Part shown: positions 46,212-56,227 of the stretch, piece after piece | Position numbering within the stretch: position 1 is the first letter of the stretch | Layout: each line of letters begins with the position of its first letter | Assembly: GCA_020854105.1 (NCBI GenBank) | Contig: JADZGB010000010.1 | Location: 1-64,000, forward strand | Length of the DNA stretch: 64,000 nucleotides | Origin: Burkholderiales bacterium | GTDB taxonomy: Bacteria; Pseudomonadota; Gammaproteobacteria; Burkholderiales; SHXO01 | Direction: 5' to 3' | The notes under the pieces: generated by a model | The model's input: the letters and a program-made list of their open reading frames with translations, nothing else | What the model was told of the DNA's origin: nothing | The model's database searches: none | Program-made: the position numbers and the translations under genes

Positions 46212-47561
46212 TCACCGCATGCCGGGCAGCATGCCCCGCAACCCGCGCATCATCTTCTGCATGCCGCCCTTGCTCATCATCTTCATCATCTTCTGCATCT
46301 GTTCGAACTGGTTCAGCAGGCGGTTGACTTCCTGCACCGGCACGCCGGAGCCGGCGGCAATGCGGCGCTTGCGCGATGCCTTTATCAGCTCCGGCTTGGT
46401 GCGCTCGGCGGGTGTCATGGAATTGATGATGCCGATGGTGCGTGCGACGACCTTCTCGTCCACCTGTGCGCCCTGTGCCATCTGCGACAGCTGCGCGGGC
46501 AATTTGTCCATCAGCGCATTGAGTCCGCCCATCTTGTTCATCTGCATCATCTGCTGCTTGAAATCCTCGAGGTCGAAGCCCTTGCCGCTCTTGACCTTCT
46601 TCGCGAGCTTCTCGGCCTGCTGCAGGTCGACCGTGCGGCGCGCTTCCTCGACCAGCGAGAGCACGTCGCCCATGCCCAGGATGCGCGAGGCCATCCGCTC
46701 GGGATGGAACGGCTCCAGGTTGGCGAGCTTCTCGCCCATGCCCACGAACTTCACCGGCTTGCCGGTCACGTGACGCACCGAGAGCAGCGCGCCGCCGCGA
46801 GAGTCGCCGTCCAGTTTGGTGAGCACCACGCCGGTGAGCGGCAGAGCGTCGTTGAAGGCCTTGGCCACGTTCACCGCATCCTGGCCCTGCATGGCATCGA
46901 CCACGAACAGGGTCTCGGCCGGTTTCAGGGCCGCGTGCAGCGCCTGGATCTCCTCCATCATCGCCTGGTCGATGGCGAGGCGCCCGGCGGTGTCCACGAT
47001 GAGCACGTCATGGTAGTGCGTGCGCGCGTACTCCTGCGCCGCGCGGGCGATGTCGAGCGGCTTCTGATCGGGAGAGGAAGGAAAGAAATCGGCCTGCACC
47101 TGCTCGGCCACCGTCTTCAGCTGCTCGATGGCGGCTGGCCGGTACACGTCGCAGCTCACCAGCAGCACCTTCTTGCGCGACTCCTCGCGCAGCACCCGGG
47201 CGAGCTTGCCGCTGGTGGTGGTCTTGCCGGAGCCCTGCAGACCGGCCATGAGCACGACCGCGGGCGGTGTGACGGCGAGTTCCAGGGGCACGTTGGCCGC
47301 GCCCATGAGCGCGGTCAGCTCGTCGTGCACCACGCCGACCAGCGCCTGGCCCGGGGTGAGGCTGCCCACCACCTCCTGCCCCAGCGCACGCGTGCGTACC
47401 TGTGCGACGAAATCCTTCACCACTGGCAGCGCGACATCGGCCTCGAGGAGTGCCATGCGCACCTCGCGCAGCGCATCCTGCACGTTGGATTCGGTCAGGC
47501 GCGCCTGACCGCGCAAAGTCTTGATGACTCCGGAGAGTCTGCCGGTGATGGAATCGAACAT
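46212..47561 (-). CDS. ffh: Signal recognition particle protein Ffh
   Basis: The 449-residue GTPase targets nascent membrane proteins to the membrane together with 4.5S RNA and FtsY. It has an N domain, and a G domain with GLQGSGKTTTSGKLA, VDTAGRLAID and TKLDGDSRGGAL. The Met-rich M domain has RKRRIAAGSGVPVQEVNRLL and ends in MQKMMKMMSKGGMQKMM. The start MFDSITGRLSGV at 47561 is standard. It is divergent from a YpjD-like gene, a widely conserved pairing. Confidence 0.97.
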   Translation of the reverse strand: MFDSITGRLSGVIKTLRGQARLTESNVQDALREVRMALLEADVALPVVKDFVAQVRTRALGQEVVGSLTPGQALVGVVHDELTALMGAANVPLELAVTPPAVVLMAGLQGSGKTTTSGKLARVLREESRKKVLLVSCDVYRPAAIEQLKTVAEQVQADFFPSSPDQKPLDIARAAQEYARTHYHDVLIVDTAGRLAIDQAMMEEIQALHAALKPAETLFVVDAMQGQDAVNVAKAFNDALPLTGVVLTKLDGDSRGGALLSVRHVTGKPVKFVGMGEKLANLEPFHPERMASRILGMGDVLSLVEEARRTVDLQQAEKLAKKVKSGKGFDLEDFKQQMMQMNKMGGLNALMDKLPAQLSQMAQGAQVDEKVVARTIGIINSMTPAERTKPELIKASRKRRIAAGSGVPVQEVNRLLNQFEQMQKMMKMMSKGGMQKMMRGLRGMLPGMR

Positions 47562-47746
47562 GGGTCTGGACCGTGGATCTCGCGGTCTGCCGCGACCGCG
47601 CGGCAGAAGGGTATTGATGTAGACTGCGGCTCGCGTACAGCGGTCACAGTCACGGCGCGCGTCGCACACTCGGAGGCACTCGCGCGGGTGGCGCCGCAAC
47701 CAGGGCCGGAAGAGTCGTCCGGGCGTCGCCGCACTACTCAGCACAC

Positions 47747-48559
47747 ATGCCGGGAATTCTACCGCATCTCCTCTGCGCAGCCCTCTACGGCCTGCTTGCC
47801 TTCGCGATCTACCGGAGCCTGGTGGCCAGCCCGGACGACAGGACGCAACTGGGGCCGCTCCATTGGGCGATCGCGGTGCCGCTGCTGCTGCACACCTGGC
47901 TGCTTTCGCGTTCGGTCTTCATCGGCGGCGGCATGTACCTGGGCGTGGGCAATTCGATCTCGGCCATCATCTGGCTCACGGTGCTCATCTACTGGCTGGG
48001 CACCTTCCGTTATCGGCTGCGCAGCCTCCAGGTATTCGTGCTCGGCACTGCCGCCCTGGCGGTGCTCCTCCCGCTCGTCCTTCCGTCGACGCATCCGCTG
48101 CCCCACACCGACTTCATCGCCTTCCGGCTGCACCTGCTCATCTCGATGCTCGCATTCAGCCTGCTGACCATTGCCAGTCTGCAGGCTTTCCTGATGGCGC
48201 TGCTCGAACGCCGCCTCCATGCCGGCGCCCTCCCGCCCTACCTGCGCACGCTGCCGCCCCTGCTGAGCATGGAAGGGCTGCTGTTCCAGATCATCCTGGC
48301 GGGCTTCGTGCTGCTCACACTGACGCTGGGGTCCGGAATGCTGTTCTCCGAGGAGTTGTTCGGCCGCCCGCTGCGCTTCTCCCACAAGGTGGTGTTCGCC
48401 CTGCTCGCCTGGATCATCTTCGCCGCGCTGCTGGGCGGCCGCCGGATCTACGGCTGGCGCGGCCGTACCGCCCTGCGCTGGACACTGGCCGGGTTCATGG
48501 CCCTGGTCCTGGCATACATCGGCAGCAAGTTCGTCCTGGAAGTGCTGCTCGGGTTCTAG
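47747..48559 (+). CDS. Cytochrome c assembly (CcsA/YpjD-like) membrane protein
   Basis: This 270-residue protein has about eight transmembrane helices and belongs to the CcsA/HemX/YpjD family. Conserved residues include His in LLLHTWLLSRSVF, a Trp-containing helix in NSISAIIWLTVLIYWLG, RLHLLISMLAFSLLTIASLQ, and His in LRFSHKVVFALLAW. Related proteins handle haem for cytochrome c maturation, but the YpjD branch has no settled role. It is divergent from ffh. The 187 bp between it and pilB show no clear feature. Confidence 0.88.
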   Translation: MPGILPHLLCAALYGLLAFAIYRSLVASPDDRTQLGPLHWAIAVPLLLHTWLLSRSVFIGGGMYLGVGNSISAIIWLTVLIYWLGTFRYRLRSLQVFVLGTAALAVLLPLVLPSTHPLPHTDFIAFRLHLLISMLAFSLLTIASLQAFLMALLERRLHAGALPPYLRTLPPLLSMEGLLFQIILAGFVLLTLTLGSGMLFSEELFGRPLRFSHKVVFALLAWIIFAALLGGRRIYGWRGRTALRWTLAGFMALVLAYIGSKFVLEVLLGF

Positions 48560-48746
48560 CCGGCAGCGGCACGACCCGCATTTAAACCTTTCCTCCACCA
48601 CGTCGATAAAGAGCGGCAAAGCGCGCGCAGCGCCCCCGGCCCGTTCGACTGCTCGGGACCGGTCCCATCGGGCCGGAGTCCCGCCTTTCGGGGAAGCCTG
48701 CAGCGCCCGGACCAGACCGATACAGCGCAGCAGCCTTCCCCGACGC

Positions 48747-50462
48747 ATGTCCGCAGCCTCGAGTTCGACTCCGATTTCCGGCCTTGCCCGCGCCATGGTG
48801 CAGAAGGGCCTGCTCTCCGAGCGGGATGCCGCGGCGCTGCAGGACCACGCGAACGAGGCGGGAGTCGGTTTCGTCGAGCATCTGGTCGCCGGAAAGAAGT
48901 TCAACCAGACCGAGATCGCGGAGTTCGCCGCGCAGACCTTCGGCCTGCCCTACCTCGACCTGCAGGCATTCGAACCGGACCACCTCCCGTCCAAGCACAT
49001 CGACACCAAGGCGCTGCCGGCCCGGCGCGCGCTGCCGCTGTTCCAGCGTGGCAACCGCCTGTTCGTGGCAGTGTCGGACCCTACCAACCGTGCAGCCATC
49101 GACCAGATCAAGTTCCAGAGCGGGCTGCAGGTCGAGCCGGTGGTGGTGGAGGACACCAAGCTCGGGGCGATGATCGCCAGGCTGGTCGCGAACAGCGGAC
49201 AGAGCCTGAAGGACATGGTCGACGAGGACATGACGGCCGACCTGGCCGAAGCCGAAGTCGACACGCAGCAGCCCGATGCCCCCGGCGACATCGACGATGC
49301 GCCGGTGGTGAAGTACATACAGAAGATCCTCCTCGAAGCCATCAACTCCGGGGCATCGGACATCCACTTCGAGCCCTACGAGAAGGTCTACCGCATCCGC
49401 TACCGCATGGACGGCCAGCTCTACGAGGTGGCTTCGCCGCCGCTGGCAATCAAGGAGAAGATCGCCTCGCGCATCAAGGTCATCTCCAAGCTCGACATCT
49501 CGGAGAAGCGCGTGCCGCAGGACGGGCGCATGAAGCTGGTCCTGTCGAAGAACCGCGCGATCGACTTCCGCGTCAGCACGCTGCCCACGTTGTTCGGCGA
49601 GAAGCTGGTGCTGCGCATTCTCGACCCCTCGAGTGCCACGCTCGGCATCGAGGCGCTGGGGTACGAGCCGGACCAGAAGGAGGCATTGCTCAATGCCGTC
49701 CAGCGCCCCTACGGCATGGTGCTGGTGACCGGCCCGACCGGTTCGGGCAAGACGGTCTCGCTCTATACCTGCCTGAACATACTGAATCAGCCGGACATCA
49801 ACATCGCGACGGCGGAGGATCCGGCCGAGATCAATCTGCCCGGCATCAATCAGGTCAATGTCAACGACAAGGCTGGCTTGACTTTTGCTGCCGCACTCAA
49901 GGCTTTTTTGCGGCAGGACCCGGATGTCATCATGGTCGGCGAAATTCGCGACTTCGAGACGGGCGAAATCGCGATCAAGGCTGCCCAAACAGGGCACATG
50001 GTGCTGTCCACGCTGCATACCAACGACGCGCCCACGACGCTGACCCGCCTCATGAACATGGGGATCGCGCCGTTCAATATCGCGTCTTCGGTGATCCTGA
50101 TCACCGCGCAGCGGCTGGCCCGGCGCCTGTGTGCCCAGTGCAAGCGGCCGGCCGACATCCCGCCGGAAGCGCTGCTGCGCGCCGGGTTCCGGGAAGCCGA
50201 GCTGGACGGCAGCTGGAAGCCGTACATGCACGTGGGCTGCGATGCGTGCAAGAACACCGGGTACAAGGGCCGCGTGGGCATCTACCAGGTCATGCCGATC
50301 AGCGACGAGATCAATCGCATCATCATGACCAACGGCAATGCCATCGACATCGCCGATCAGGCGCGGCGCGAAGGCATCCGCGACCTGCGCCAGTCGGGCC
50401 TGCTGAAGGTGAAGCAGGGGCTCACGTCGCTCGAAGAGATCGAAGCGGTAACCAACGAGTAG
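48747..50462 (+). CDS. pilB: Type IV pilus assembly ATPase PilB
   Basis: The 571-residue hexameric ATPase drives pilus extension. It has an N-terminal MshEN/GspE-like domain and a catalytic domain with Walker A GPTGSGKTVSLYT, Asp box ATAEDPAEINLPGINQVNVN, Walker B VGEIRDFETGEIAIKAAQTG and His box LSTLHTNDAPTTL. The zinc-binding pairs CAQCK and CDACK follow. It heads pilB-pilC-pilD-coaE-zapD-yacG, the usual beta/gammaproteobacterial order. Confidence 0.96.
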   Translation: MSAASSSTPISGLARAMVQKGLLSERDAAALQDHANEAGVGFVEHLVAGKKFNQTEIAEFAAQTFGLPYLDLQAFEPDHLPSKHIDTKALPARRALPLFQRGNRLFVAVSDPTNRAAIDQIKFQSGLQVEPVVVEDTKLGAMIARLVANSGQSLKDMVDEDMTADLAEAEVDTQQPDAPGDIDDAPVVKYIQKILLEAINSGASDIHFEPYEKVYRIRYRMDGQLYEVASPPLAIKEKIASRIKVISKLDISEKRVPQDGRMKLVLSKNRAIDFRVSTLPTLFGEKLVLRILDPSSATLGIEALGYEPDQKEALLNAVQRPYGMVLVTGPTGSGKTVSLYTCLNILNQPDINIATAEDPAEINLPGINQVNVNDKAGLTFAAALKAFLRQDPDVIMVGEIRDFETGEIAIKAAQTGHMVLSTLHTNDAPTTLTRLMNMGIAPFNIASSVILITAQRLARRLCAQCKRPADIPPEALLRAGFREAELDGSWKPYMHVGCDACKNTGYKGRVGIYQVMPISDEINRIIMTNGNAIDIADQARREGIRDLRQSGLLKVKQGLTSLEEIEAVTNE

Positions 50463-50476
50463 CAGGAGGTCCCACT

Positions 50477-51706
50477 ATGGCAGCAGCAACCGCAACAGCC
50501 GCGCGTCGCGACGTCCGCGAGTATTTGTTCGCCTGGGAGGGACGCGACCGCAGCGGCAAGATGGTCAAGGGCGACATGAAGGCGAGCGGGGAGGCCGTGG
50601 TCCAGTCGACGCTGCGCCGCCAGGGCATCAACGTCACCAAGGTCAAGCGCCAGCGCGGCGGCTTCGGCGGCAAGATCACCGAGAAGGACATCACGCTGTT
50701 CACGCGCCAGCTGGCCACCATGATGAAGTCGGGCGTGCCGCTCCTGCAGGCCTTCGATATCGTCGGCAAGGGCCACGCCAACCCGGCGGTGAGCAAGCTG
50801 CTTCTCGACATCAAGACCGAGGTGGAGACGGGCAGCTCGCTGAACCAGGCCTTCCGCAAGCACCCGCTGTACTTCGACGCGCTGTTCTGCAACCTGGTCG
50901 GCGCCGGCGAGGCTGCCGGTATCCTGGACAGTCTGCTCGACCGCCTGGCGACCTACAAGGAGAAGGTCCTCGCGATCAAGGGCAAGATCAAGTCGGCGCT
51001 GTTCTACCCGATCTCCATCATCGTGGTGGCCTTCGTCATCACCGCGATCATCATGATCTTCGTGATCCCCGCCTTCAAGGACTTGTTCAGCAGCTTCGGC
51101 GCCGACCTGCCCGGACCGACTCTTTTCGTCATGGCGGTCTCGGACTACTTCGTCAAGTACTGGTGGCTGATCTTCGGCTCCATCGGCGGCGGCCTCTGGT
51201 TCTTCTTCTACAGCTGGAAGCGCTCGAAGAAGATGCAGGCGTTCATGGACCGCGCCTTCCTGCGCCTGCCGATCTTCGGCGCGATCATCCGCAAGGCGAC
51301 GATCGCGCGCTGGACGCGCACGCTGGCAACGATGTTCGCGGCTGGCGTGCCCCTGGTGGAGGCGCTCGACTCGGTGGGCGGCGCTTCCGGCAACATGGTC
51401 TACGTGAACGCGACCCGCAAGATCCAGCAGGAGGTCAGCACCGGCACCAGCCTCACCGTTGCCATGCAGAACAGCGACTGCTTCCCGAACATGGTGATCC
51501 AGATGGTGTCCATCGGCGAGGAGTCCGGCTCGCTCGACCACATGCTCAGCAAGGTGGCCGACTTCTTCGAGCAGGAGGTGGACGATGCCGTCGAGGCATT
51601 GTCCAGCCTGATGGAGCCGATCATCATGGTCGTTCTGGGCACGTTGATCGGCGGTATGGTGGTCGCCATGTACCTCCCGATCTTCAAGATGGGACAGGCC
51701 ATCTGA
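50477..51706 (+). CDS. pilC: Type IV pilus inner-membrane platform protein PilC
   Basis: This 409-residue protein anchors the pilus motor. It has two GspF domains (about 70-190 and 275-395), each ending near membrane helices, with ITLFTRQLATMMKSGVPLLQ and WTRTLATMFAAGVPLVEALD as paired signatures. The ATG at 50477 has an ideal AGGAGG site 8 bases upstream, 15 bp after the pilB stop; a longer in-frame extension over the end of pilB is rejected. Confidence 0.96.
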   Translation: MAAATATAARRDVREYLFAWEGRDRSGKMVKGDMKASGEAVVQSTLRRQGINVTKVKRQRGGFGGKITEKDITLFTRQLATMMKSGVPLLQAFDIVGKGHANPAVSKLLLDIKTEVETGSSLNQAFRKHPLYFDALFCNLVGAGEAAGILDSLLDRLATYKEKVLAIKGKIKSALFYPISIIVVAFVITAIIMIFVIPAFKDLFSSFGADLPGPTLFVMAVSDYFVKYWWLIFGSIGGGLWFFFYSWKRSKKMQAFMDRAFLRLPIFGAIIRKATIARWTRTLATMFAAGVPLVEALDSVGGASGNMVYVNATRKIQQEVSTGTSLTVAMQNSDCFPNMVIQMVSIGEESGSLDHMLSKVADFFEQEVDDAVEALSSLMEPIIMVVLGTLIGGMVVAMYLPIFKMGQAI

Positions 51707-51802
51707 CGGCGACCGGGCCCCGACCAAACCGCGCGGGCGTGGCGATGCGGGCGCCGTCTACGGCCTGCACCGGCACGCCCGCTTCCTTTTCGGCGCCACT
51801 CC

Positions 51803-52723
51803 ATGCCTGCCATCCTCGCTGAACCTGCCGTGTTTCCCTGGCTCTGTGCGCTGCTCGGGCTGCTCGTGGGCAGCTTCCTGAACGTCGTCGTCCATCGCTT
51901 CCCCGTCATGATGCGGCGTGACTGGCGCATGCAGGCGGTGGAGGTGATGAAGGACTGGGCGGGCGAGGCGGGCGCGCCGGAGCCGCTCAAGGGCATGCAT
52001 CCCACGCTCGAGCGCCTCGGCAAGAGCCTGGAGGCGATGCCACGCTACACGCTTGTGTCGCCGCGCTCGGCGTGCCCGGGCTGCGGTGCCCCCATCGGCG
52101 CCATGCACAACGTTCCTCTGCTGAGCTGGCTGGCGCTGCGAGGACGCTGCGCCCGTTGCCGTCGCCCGATCGGAATGCGCTATCCGCTGGTCGAACTGGC
52201 TGCCGGCGTGCTGTCCGGCCTGATCGGCTGGAAATTCGGCCTCTCGTGGGCTACCGCGGGCGGCCTGCTGTTCGCCTGGGCGCTTCTCGCTGCCGCGGTC
52301 ATCGACATCGACACGCAACTGCTGCCCGATGACATCACTCTGCCGCTGGCATGGACCGGCCTGCTGTTCAACCTGTTCGGGGTCTTCGTGCCGCTCCACA
52401 CGGCCGTGGCCGGGGCGATCGCCGGTTACCTCTCGCTCTGGTCCGTATACTGGCTGTTCAAGCTGATCACGGGCAAGGAAGGCATGGGCTACGGCGATTT
52501 CAAGCTGCTCTCCGCCATCGGTGCGTTTCTCGGCTGGCAGATGCTACCGGCGGTTATCCTGCTGTCCTCCGTGGTCGGCGCAGTGGTGGGCATCACGCTC
52601 ATCCTGTTCGCCGGCCGGGGTCGGCAGATTCCCATTCCCTTCGGTCCCTATCTCGCCGCCGCCGGCCTGCTCGCCCTGTTCTTCGGCCCGCAGCTCAACG
52701 AATCCTACCTGCGCTTCATGTGA
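51803..52723 (+). CDS. pilD: Prepilin peptidase/N-methyltransferase
   Basis: The 306-residue membrane enzyme cleaves and methylates type IV prepilins. It has an N-terminal methyltransferase part with GSFLNVVVHRFPVMMRRDW and a zinc site CPGCG...CARCR. The aspartyl protease site pairs D in AAVIDIDTQLLPD with D in GMGYGDFKLLSAIGA. It follows pilC by 96 bp, and its stop overlaps the start of coaE. Confidence 0.95.
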   Translation: MPAILAEPAVFPWLCALLGLLVGSFLNVVVHRFPVMMRRDWRMQAVEVMKDWAGEAGAPEPLKGMHPTLERLGKSLEAMPRYTLVSPRSACPGCGAPIGAMHNVPLLSWLALRGRCARCRRPIGMRYPLVELAAGVLSGLIGWKFGLSWATAGGLLFAWALLAAAVIDIDTQLLPDDITLPLAWTGLLFNLFGVFVPLHTAVAGAIAGYLSLWSVYWLFKLITGKEGMGYGDFKLLSAIGAFLGWQMLPAVILLSSVVGAVVGITLILFAGRGRQIPIPFGPYLAAAGLLALFFGPQLNESYLRFM

Positions 52724-53331
52724 GCACGCGACTGGTCGTCGGTGTCACCGGAGGCATCGGCAGCGGCAAGAGCACCGTCGCCGCACTGTTTCAGCAGCGC
52801 GGCGCCGGCGTGGTGGACACCGACGAGGTGGCGCGGACGCTGACAGCGCCCGGAGGTGCCGCGATTGCCGCCATCCGCGCCCGCTTCGGCGCGGGCTATC
52901 TGGATGCCCACGGCGCGCTCGACCGTTCCGCCATGCGCGAGCTGGCCTTCACCGATCCGGCCGCCCGTCACGACCTGGAGGCGATCCTGCATCCCATGAT
53001 TCGGGAACAGTCGGCCCGTCTCGTGGCCGCGCTCGACACGCCCTACGTCCTGCTCGTCGTCCCGCTGCTGGTGGAAAGCGGCGGCAAGCGCGCCGGCATG
53101 CATCGCGTTCTGGTGATCGACTGCCCCGAGCCGGTGCAGATCTCCCGCGTGATGCAGCGCAGCGGGCTGGCGCAAACGCAGGTGCATGCCATCATGCAGG
53201 CCCAGGCCACGCGCGCGCAGCGGCTCGCGCATGCGGACGACATCATCGACAACAGTGCCGACGAGGCTGCGCTGGTCCCCCAGGTCGACGCGCTGCACGC
53301 GCACTACCTGTCGCCTGGCGGACACGTCTAA
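52720..53331 (+). CDS. coaE: Dephospho-CoA kinase
   Basis: This 203-residue kinase performs the last step of coenzyme A synthesis. It has the P-loop VGVTGGIGSGKSTVAALF, DTDEVARTLTAPGG, HPMIREQ, VLLVVPLLVESGG and the C-terminal DDIIDNSADEAAL. It starts with GTG, which shares bases with the pilD stop codon (GTGA overlap), so coupling to pilD is likely. Confidence 0.95.
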   Translation: MSTRLVVGVTGGIGSGKSTVAALFQQRGAGVVDTDEVARTLTAPGGAAIAAIRARFGAGYLDAHGALDRSAMRELAFTDPAARHDLEAILHPMIREQSARLVAALDTPYVLLVVPLLVESGGKRAGMHRVLVIDCPEPVQISRVMQRSGLAQTQVHAIMQAQATRAQRLAHADDIIDNSADEAALVPQVDALHAHYLSPGGHV

Positions 53332-53402
53332 CACTCTTTCGCTTTTGGTTTATCCTAGGCGTCCCGGCCGCATGGCCCTTGACGCCTGCCCCGCATCGCA
53401 TC

Positions 53403-54158
53403 GTGATCAGCTACGAGTTCCCGCTGAATGAGCGCATTCGCACCCTGCTGCGGATGGAGAGCCTGTACGAGCGCGTGCATTTCTTCACCGAGCGCGACGA
53501 ACGCCTGGAGCATCACGCCGCGCTTCTCGCGCTGTTCGAGATACTCGACGTTGCCGGCCGCGCGGATCTCAAGTCCGACATGATCCAGGAGCTGGAGCGC
53601 CAGCGGCAGAGCCTGGGCGCGCTGCGCAGCAATCCGGCCATCTCCGAGGATGCGCTCAACGGCATCCTGTTCGATATCGACGCCGCGGCGCAGGGGCTGC
53701 AGCAGTCCCCCGGCAAGACCGGCCAGGAACTGCGCGAGAACGAATGGCTGATGGGCATCAAGCAGCGCGCGGCCATACCGGGCGGCGTGTGCGAGTTCGA
53801 CCTTCCCTCCTACCACTACTGGCTGCACCAGTCGTCCAGCATGCGGCGCCAGGAGATCGAGGCCTGGCTCACGCCGTTCCTGCCGCTGCAGCAGGGCGTG
53901 CGCATCATCCTGCGCATCCTGCGCGAGAGCGGCCGCGCCAGCCAGCAACTGGCTGCGCAGGGCGTGTACCAGCAGATGATGGGCGGGCGGATCGCGCAGT
54001 TGCTGCGACTTCGAGTCGCGGACGACTACGACTGCGTGCCCGAGGTCAGCGCGAACAAGTATGCGCTGAACATCCGCTTCACCGTCGGGGGAAGCAGGGA
54101 ACGCCCGCGCGTGAGCCAGAACGACATCTCGTTCGAGCTGATCTTCTGCAATCTGTGA
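53403..54158 (+). CDS. zapD: Cell division protein ZapD
   Basis: The 251-residue protein bundles FtsZ filaments. It begins at a GTG, giving (M)[20 protein letters not shown], the standard ZapD N-terminus. It also contains [54 protein letters not shown] and [12 protein letters not shown]. No good ribosome binding site is visible before the GTG, and a TTG 24 bases upstream is an alternative. It lies between coaE and yacG as in other Betaproteobacteria. Confidence 0.92.
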   Translation: MISYEFPLNERIRTLLRMESLYERVHFFTERDERLEHHAALLALFEILDVAGRADLKSDMIQELERQRQSLGALRSNPAISEDALNGILFDIDAAAQGLQQSPGKTGQELRENEWLMGIKQRAAIPGGVCEFDLPSYHYWLHQSSSMRRQEIEAWLTPFLPLQQGVRIILRILRESGRASQQLAAQGVYQQMMGGRIAQLLRLRVADDYDCVPEVSANKYALNIRFTVGGSRERPRVSQNDISFELIFCNL

Positions 54159-54343
54159 TGGCGCAGGACAAACCGCGCATGGTGAATTGTCCGCGCTGCG
54201 GAGCAGCGGCGCCGTGGTCGCCGGCCAACGCGTTCCGGCCATTCTGCTCCGAGCGCTGCAAGCTGATTGATCTCGGACAGTGGGCGACCGAGTCCTACCG
54301 CATTCCGGAAACCGATCCGCCCGAGATCAAGGACGCCGAGTGA
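54158..54343 (+). CDS. yacG: DNA gyrase inhibitor YacG
   Basis: This 61-residue zinc protein ([12 protein letters not shown] ... [20 protein letters not shown]) has four Cys that bind one Zn and is known to bind GyrB and inhibit gyrase. Its ATG overlaps the zapD stop by one base (TGATG). Its 3' end overlaps the convergent Nudix gene by 17 bp. Confidence 0.95.
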   Translation: MAQDKPRMVNCPRCGAAAPWSPANAFRPFCSERCKLIDLGQWATESYRIPETDPPEIKDAE

Positions 54344-55304
54344 TCGGCGTGGCGTCCTGGCCGGCCCAGGGCGCCCGCATCATCGCCACGCCATGCGCGC
54401 CGCATTCCCAGGCGCGCTCCAGATGTCTGCGCTGCATTCCACCGATCGCGAAAACCGGGAGCGTGCTGCCCTCGATGAGTTGCGCGAAGCGCTCCCATCC
54501 GATGCCAGGCGCCTGTGGATGGCTGGGTGTGGGCAGCACCGGTCCGACAATGGCGTAGTCGAGTTCCAGGGCCTGCGCGCGGGCGAGCTGCGCGGCATCA
54601 TGGCAGGAGGCCCCGCACAGGATCGCATCGGGGCGCCGGGCGGCCTGCATGAGTTCGGCGCCGTTCATGTGAATCGCGTCGGCCGCGAGCATTGAGGCGC
54701 GCGCCGGCGTGTCGTTGACGATGGCCCTCGCCGCGCACCCCCGGGTATGCTCGATCACGGCGGCGGCGAACGCACGCCACTGTACGTCCGGCAGCTGGCG
54801 TTCGCGAATCATCACGAGGCGCACGCCCGCAGCCAGCGCCGCATCGAGCTTCTCCAGCTGAGCCGGGACGCCCAGTTCGGAGGCACAGGTGATGGCGATC
54901 TCGTGCGGTAGCGCCAGGGCCTTGAGCACCGGACCGTTGGCCGGGAGGATCGGCGCCAGACGCATGTCGTCGACCGATGTCCATGCGAGCAACTGCTCCT
55001 CGTGCGGACGCGGCTCGCCCCGCCACTGCACGACGCGATGAAAATGCAGCTGGACGTGCGCGTGCGGGTAGACGAAACGCTGGACGATCCAGGGATAGGC
55101 GCGCTGGACCTCGATCCCCAGCTCCTCGCGCAGTTCGCGTGCCAGGGCCTGCGCCACGCCCTCGCCCGGCTCGACCTTTCCGCCCGGGAACTCCCAGTAC
55201 CCCGCAAAGACCTTGCCGGGGGGACGCCGGCCGAGAAGGAACGAGCCGTCGGGCCGCTGGATGACGGCCGCGGCGACCTCCACCAGGCCGGCCGTCCGTG
55301 ACAC
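54327..55304 (-). CDS. mutT: Nudix hydrolase fused to a ThiE/TenI-like domain (MutT homologue)
   Basis: The 325-residue product is a fusion. The N-terminal Nudix domain (1-130) has [20 protein letters not shown] and REELGI, as in MutT-type 8-oxo-dGTP hydrolases. The C-terminal part (150-325) is a thiamine-phosphate-synthase-like barrel with [34 protein letters not shown] and [15 protein letters not shown]. It starts with GTG behind AGGAG that overlaps the stop of the upstream ATPase gene. The same fusion occurs in many Proteobacteria; the role of the ThiE-like half is unproved. Confidence 0.9.
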   Translation of the reverse strand: MSRTAGLVEVAAAVIQRPDGSFLLGRRPPGKVFAGYWEFPGGKVEPGEGVAQALARELREELGIEVQRAYPWIVQRFVYPHAHVQLHFHRVVQWRGEPRPHEEQLLAWTSVDDMRLAPILPANGPVLKALALPHEIAITCASELGVPAQLEKLDAALAAGVRLVMIRERQLPDVQWRAFAAAVIEHTRGCAARAIVNDTPARASMLAADAIHMNGAELMQAARRPDAILCGASCHDAAQLARAQALELDYAIVGPVLPTPSHPQAPGIGWERFAQLIEGSTLPVFAIGGMQRRHLERAWECGAHGVAMMRAPWAGQDATPITRRP

Positions 55305-55312
55305 TGGCGCTC

Positions 55313-56182
55313 CTAGCGCTCCGCGGCCTGGCGTCCGGCCCAGTCGCGCGCGAAGTGCCAGGCGATGCGGCCGCTGCGCGATCCGCGCTGCAGTGCCCAT
55401 TGCAGGGCCTCACGGCGCACGTCCTCGCCATCCACGTCCTGCACCCCGAACTGGCGCAGCCAATGGTGCACGATATCCAGGTATTCGTCCTGGCTGAACG
55501 GATAGAAGGAGACCCACAGCCCGAAGCGCTCGGACAGCGAGATCTTCTCCTCGACCGTCTCGCCGGGGTGCACCTCGTCGCCGACGTAGCGCGTCTCGAG
55601 GTTCTCCGCCATGTACTCCGGCATCAGGTGACGGCGGTTCGAGGTCGCGTAGATCAGCACGTTCTCCGGCGTCGCCGAGATGGAACCATCCAGCACCGCC
55701 TTGAGCGCCTTGTATCCGGGTTCGTTGGCATCGAAGGAGAGGTCGTCGCAGAACAGGATGAACCGATAAGGCTGGCGTGCGAGCAGATCGACGACATCGG
55801 ACATGTGCAGCAGATCCTGCTTGTCGAGTTCCACCAGGCGCAGACCTTCCCCGGCGTAGCGGTTCAGCACCGCCTTGACCAGCGAGGACTTGCCGGTGCC
55901 GCGCGCGCCGGTCAGCAGCACGTTGTTGGCGGGAACGCGGCGCACGAACTGCCGGGTGTTGGTGTCCACGAGGTCGCGTTGACGGTCGATGTCCTGCAGA
56001 TCCTCGAGGCGGATGGCATGCGGCTGCACCACCGGCTGGAGAAATCCGCCGCCCGCGCGGCTACGCCAGCGAAAAGCGATCGTGCCGGCGAAGTCCGGCT
56101 CGGGCACCTCGGGCGGCAGGAGGCGTTCGACGCGCGCCAGCATGGCCTCGGCGCGCGCCAGGAAGCTGTCGAGTGGGGTCAT
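55313..56182 (-). CDS. DUF815-family ATP-binding protein
   Basis: This 289-residue AAA-type ATPase has Walker A LLTGARGTGKSSLVKAVL, Walker B FILFCDDLSFD, and a sensor region NVLIYATSNRRHLMPEYMAE typical of DUF815. The second half includes EKISLSERFGLWVSFYPFSQ and DEYLDIVHHWL. Its cellular role is unknown. It lies between argJ and the Nudix gene on the same strand with short gaps, as in related genomes. Confidence 0.9.
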   Translation of the reverse strand: MTPLDSFLARAEAMLARVERLLPPEVPEPDFAGTIAFRWRSRAGGGFLQPVVQPHAIRLEDLQDIDRQRDLVDTNTRQFVRRVPANNVLLTGARGTGKSSLVKAVLNRYAGEGLRLVELDKQDLLHMSDVVDLLARQPYRFILFCDDLSFDANEPGYKALKAVLDGSISATPENVLIYATSNRRHLMPEYMAENLETRYVGDEVHPGETVEEKISLSERFGLWVSFYPFSQDEYLDIVHHWLRQFGVQDVDGEDVRREALQWALQRGSRSGRIAWHFARDWAGRQAAER

Positions 56183-56227
56183 GGGAGTGCAGTGCCGTGG
56201 TTTGGAGAACGTGCGGGCGCGCAGGTC

